A stretch of DNA of 16,764 nt from Pseudomonadota bacterium (GTDB lineage Bacteria > Pseudomonadota > Alphaproteobacteria > Rhizobiales > Xanthobacteraceae). The stretch is taken from positions 1 through 16,764 of the forward strand of contig JAJYAH010000058.1 in NCBI GenBank assembly GCA_021779635.1, in the 5' to 3' direction. A model generated the notes under the pieces. It did not search any database. It saw nothing but the letters and a program-made list of their open reading frames with translations, and was not told where the DNA came from. Positions 15,437 through 16,764 of this stretch are shown piece by piece. How positions within the stretch are numbered: the stretch's first letter is position 1; each line of letters begins with the position of its first letter. The position numbers and the translations under genes are program-made.

Positions 15437-15955
15437 ATGCTATTCGAAAAGCTGACGACCGCGCGCATCTTCGTTTGCGCCGCTATCCTGGGATGCCTGT
15501 TGGCCGCGCCGGCCCGCGCCGAAGAGGTCAAGGCCGGCGACCTTGTGATCACGCAGGCCTGGAGCCGCGCCACGCCGGGCGGCGCCAAAATCGCCGGCGG
15601 ATACCTGACCATCGAAAACAAAGGCTCCGCGGCGGACCGGCTGGTCGGCGGCTCGGGGGATGTCACAGACAGGATCGAGGTCCATGAAATGAGCATGAGC
15701 CAAGGCGTGATGACGATGCGCGCGCTCGACAAGGGTCTCGTCATCGAGCCGGGCCAGACCGTCAGGCTTGCGCCGGGGGGATATCACCTGATGATGTTCG
15801 ACCTGAAAAGGCCGCTGAAGCAGGGCGACAAGGTGCCGGTCACCCTTGAGTTCGAGAAAGCGGGCAAGGTGAAGCTCCTGTTCGATGTCCAGGGCGTGGG
15901 CGCGGGGGGGCCGGCGGGTGCGGGTCATTCCGGTGGTCAGATGGACATGAGATAG
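15437..15955 (+). CDS. PCuAC-type periplasmic copper chaperone
   Basis: Periplasmic Cu(I) chaperone family (PF04314, DUF461), which delivers copper to the Cu-A or Cu-B site of cytochrome c oxidase. It has 172 residues and a signal peptide 1-28 ending ARA. The motif H-x10-M ... HxM is present: H83 (with M85 and M87), M94, H117 and M119/M120 in GGYHLMMFDL. The C-terminal tail, GHSGGQMDMR, adds His and Met that may bind a second copper. AAGGAC lies upstream as ribosome site. As last gene of the cassette it gives a flow of copper from outer membrane to CopC, CopD and oxidase, which is an inference. PCuAC usually works with Sco, which is not in the window. Confidence 0.92.
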   Translation: MLFEKLTTARIFVCAAILGCLLAAPARAEEVKAGDLVITQAWSRATPGGAKIAGGYLTIENKGSAADRLVGGSGDVTDRIEVHEMSMSQGVMTMRALDKGLVIEPGQTVRLAPGGYHLMMFDLKRPLKQGDKVPVTLEFEKAGKVKLLFDVQGVGAGGPAGAGHSGGQMDMR

Positions 15956-16173
15956 ACCGCTCGCCAGCCGACTTGAAGAGCCGAGGGCATCCGGGTTTGC
16001 ACCGTGCGCGATCGTGACGCGCTCGTGCCTTAATCGCGCGGTCAATATCGCCGGCGAAACGACCGGAAATCTGCAGCCCAAGCGGCTTTCTCAGCCCCCG
16101 CCCTTGTGTTTTTGCAGCCGATCCGCTTTCACTGCTGGCCTCCCGTGTTTCACCGATTCCATCAGGTTTGCCC
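15956..16173. other. Spacer between the copper cassette and proS
   Basis: This 218-base stretch holds no convincing ORF, RNA gene, or terminator with a T run. It should contain the end of the copper transcript and a promoter for proS, but no site is clear enough to name. Confidence 0.4.
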
Positions 16174-16764
16174 ATGCGATTGTCGCGATTCTTTCTGCCT
16201 ATCCTGAAAGAGAACCCCAAGGAGGCCGAGATCGTGTCGCATCGCCTGATGCTGCGCGCGGGCATGATCCGGCAGGAAGCGGCCGGCATTTATGCCTGGT
16301 TGCCGCTGGGTTTGCGGGTGCTGAAAAAGATCGAGCAGATCGTGCGCGAGGAGCAAAACCGCGCCGGCGCCATCGAACTGTTGATGCCGACGCTGCAATT
16401 GGCGGACCTGTGGCGCGAGAGCGGCCGCTACGATGCGTACGGCCCGGAAATGCTGCGCATCATCGACCGGCACAAGCGCGAGCTGCTGTACGGCCCGACC
16501 AACGAGGAAATGATCACCGAGATCTTCCGCGCCTACGTGAAATCCTACAAAAGCCTGCCGCTCAATCTCTACCATATCCAGTGGAAGTTCCGCGACGAGC
16601 AACGCCCCCGCTTCGGCGTCATGCGCGGGCGCGAATTCCTGATGAAGGATGCCTATTCGTTCGACGTCGACGAGGCCGCGGCGCGGCGCTCCTACAACAG
16701 GATGTTCGTCGCCTATCTGCGGACCTTCGCGCGGATGGGATTGAAGGCGATCCCGATGCGCGCG
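16174..16764 (+). CDS. proS: Prolyl-tRNA synthetase (5' part, cut by window end)
   Basis: Class II aminoacyl-tRNA synthetase that charges tRNA-Pro, cytoplasmic. The first 197 codons are present and open to the window end. The N-terminus [15 protein letters not shown] and motif 1 area ([30 protein letters not shown], 18-47) are typical of bacterial ProRS. Further marks are the TNEE at 109-112 and motif 2 with FRDE (139-142) and [13 protein letters not shown] (151-163). An alphaproteobacterial form, about 440 residues without the editing insertion, is expected, but the part that would show this lies outside. Start ATG at 16174 has an AGG upstream (ATCAGG, about 16161-16166). In relatives I remember proS following DUF1467 directly, which is not so here. 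Confidence 0.96.
   Translation, partial: MRLSRFFLPILKENPKEAEIVSHRLMLRAGMIRQEAAGIYAWLPLGLRVLKKIEQIVREEQNRAGAIELLMPTLQLADLWRESGRYDAYGPEMLRIIDRHKRELLYGPTNEEMITEIFRAYVKSYKSLPLNLYHIQWKFRDEQRPRFGVMRGREFLMKDAYSFDVDEAAARRSYNRMFVAYLRTFARMGLKAIPMRA

Noticed and set aside
14416..15744. 442-codon open frame on the minus strand
   Set aside because: It lies antisense across copD and its neighbours, which have clear family motifs; long antisense frames are usual in GC-rich genes and the product has a low-complexity Ala/Arg/Ser composition.
1..16764. CRISPR array, tRNA or rRNA genes, insertion sequences, attachment sites
   Set aside because: No regularly spaced repeats, no tRNA-like cloverleaf, no rRNA segment, no transposase or integrase frame was seen.

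Overview
The window reads as chromosomal DNA of an alphaproteobacterium, most likely Bradyrhizobium or a close relative in the Nitrobacteraceae (Bradyrhizobiaceae). The reasons are high GC with strong G/C preference at third codon positions, the linked nuoM-nuoN-birA-rnj-mce-DUF1467 genes, a short bacterial-type ProRS, and a mosaic repeat between nuoM and nuoN of a kind I remember from Bradyrhizobium intergenic regions. This assignment rests on recognition, not on a search.

Left part (1-6072, all +): the 3' part of nuoM, a 120-base gap holding the repeat, then nuoN, birA, rnj, mce and a DUF1467 membrane protein, tightly packed. birA begins directly after the nuoN stop, and rnj overlaps birA by one base. 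The set combines respiratory complex I, biotin attachment, RNA processing and the methylmalonyl-CoA branch of propionate breakdown. BirA activates biotin-dependent carboxylases such as propionyl-CoA carboxylase, whose product Mce epimerises.

Middle part (6105-12319): a small secreted or anchored unknown protein and mtnK (methylthioribose kinase, TTG start) on +. Convergent to them on - is a complete ribose-type ABC importer (Tat-exported binding protein, double ATPase, permease), a plausible supplier of methylthioribose or another pentose-like substrate. Further along on - lie a single-domain globin and a 39-residue basic ORF that ends just before a strong intrinsic terminator.

Right part (12539-15955, all +): a copper cassette. 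It holds a DUF2946 protein with a CCxxC motif and a Pro-Pro-Pro near its C-terminus, a spacer rich in hairpins, an exported protein of unknown family that looks like a beta-barrel, CopC, CopD and a PCuAC-type copper chaperone. DUF2946 proteins are known as copper-sensing upstream ORFs (CruR in Bordetella, CutF in Rhodobacter), so this is the best candidate here for an undescribed regulatory system: nascent-chain copper sensing placed before a CopCD/PCuAC operon. The window ends inside proS, which in related genomes I remember as following DUF1467 directly. If so, the roughly 10 kb between them is an accessory block.
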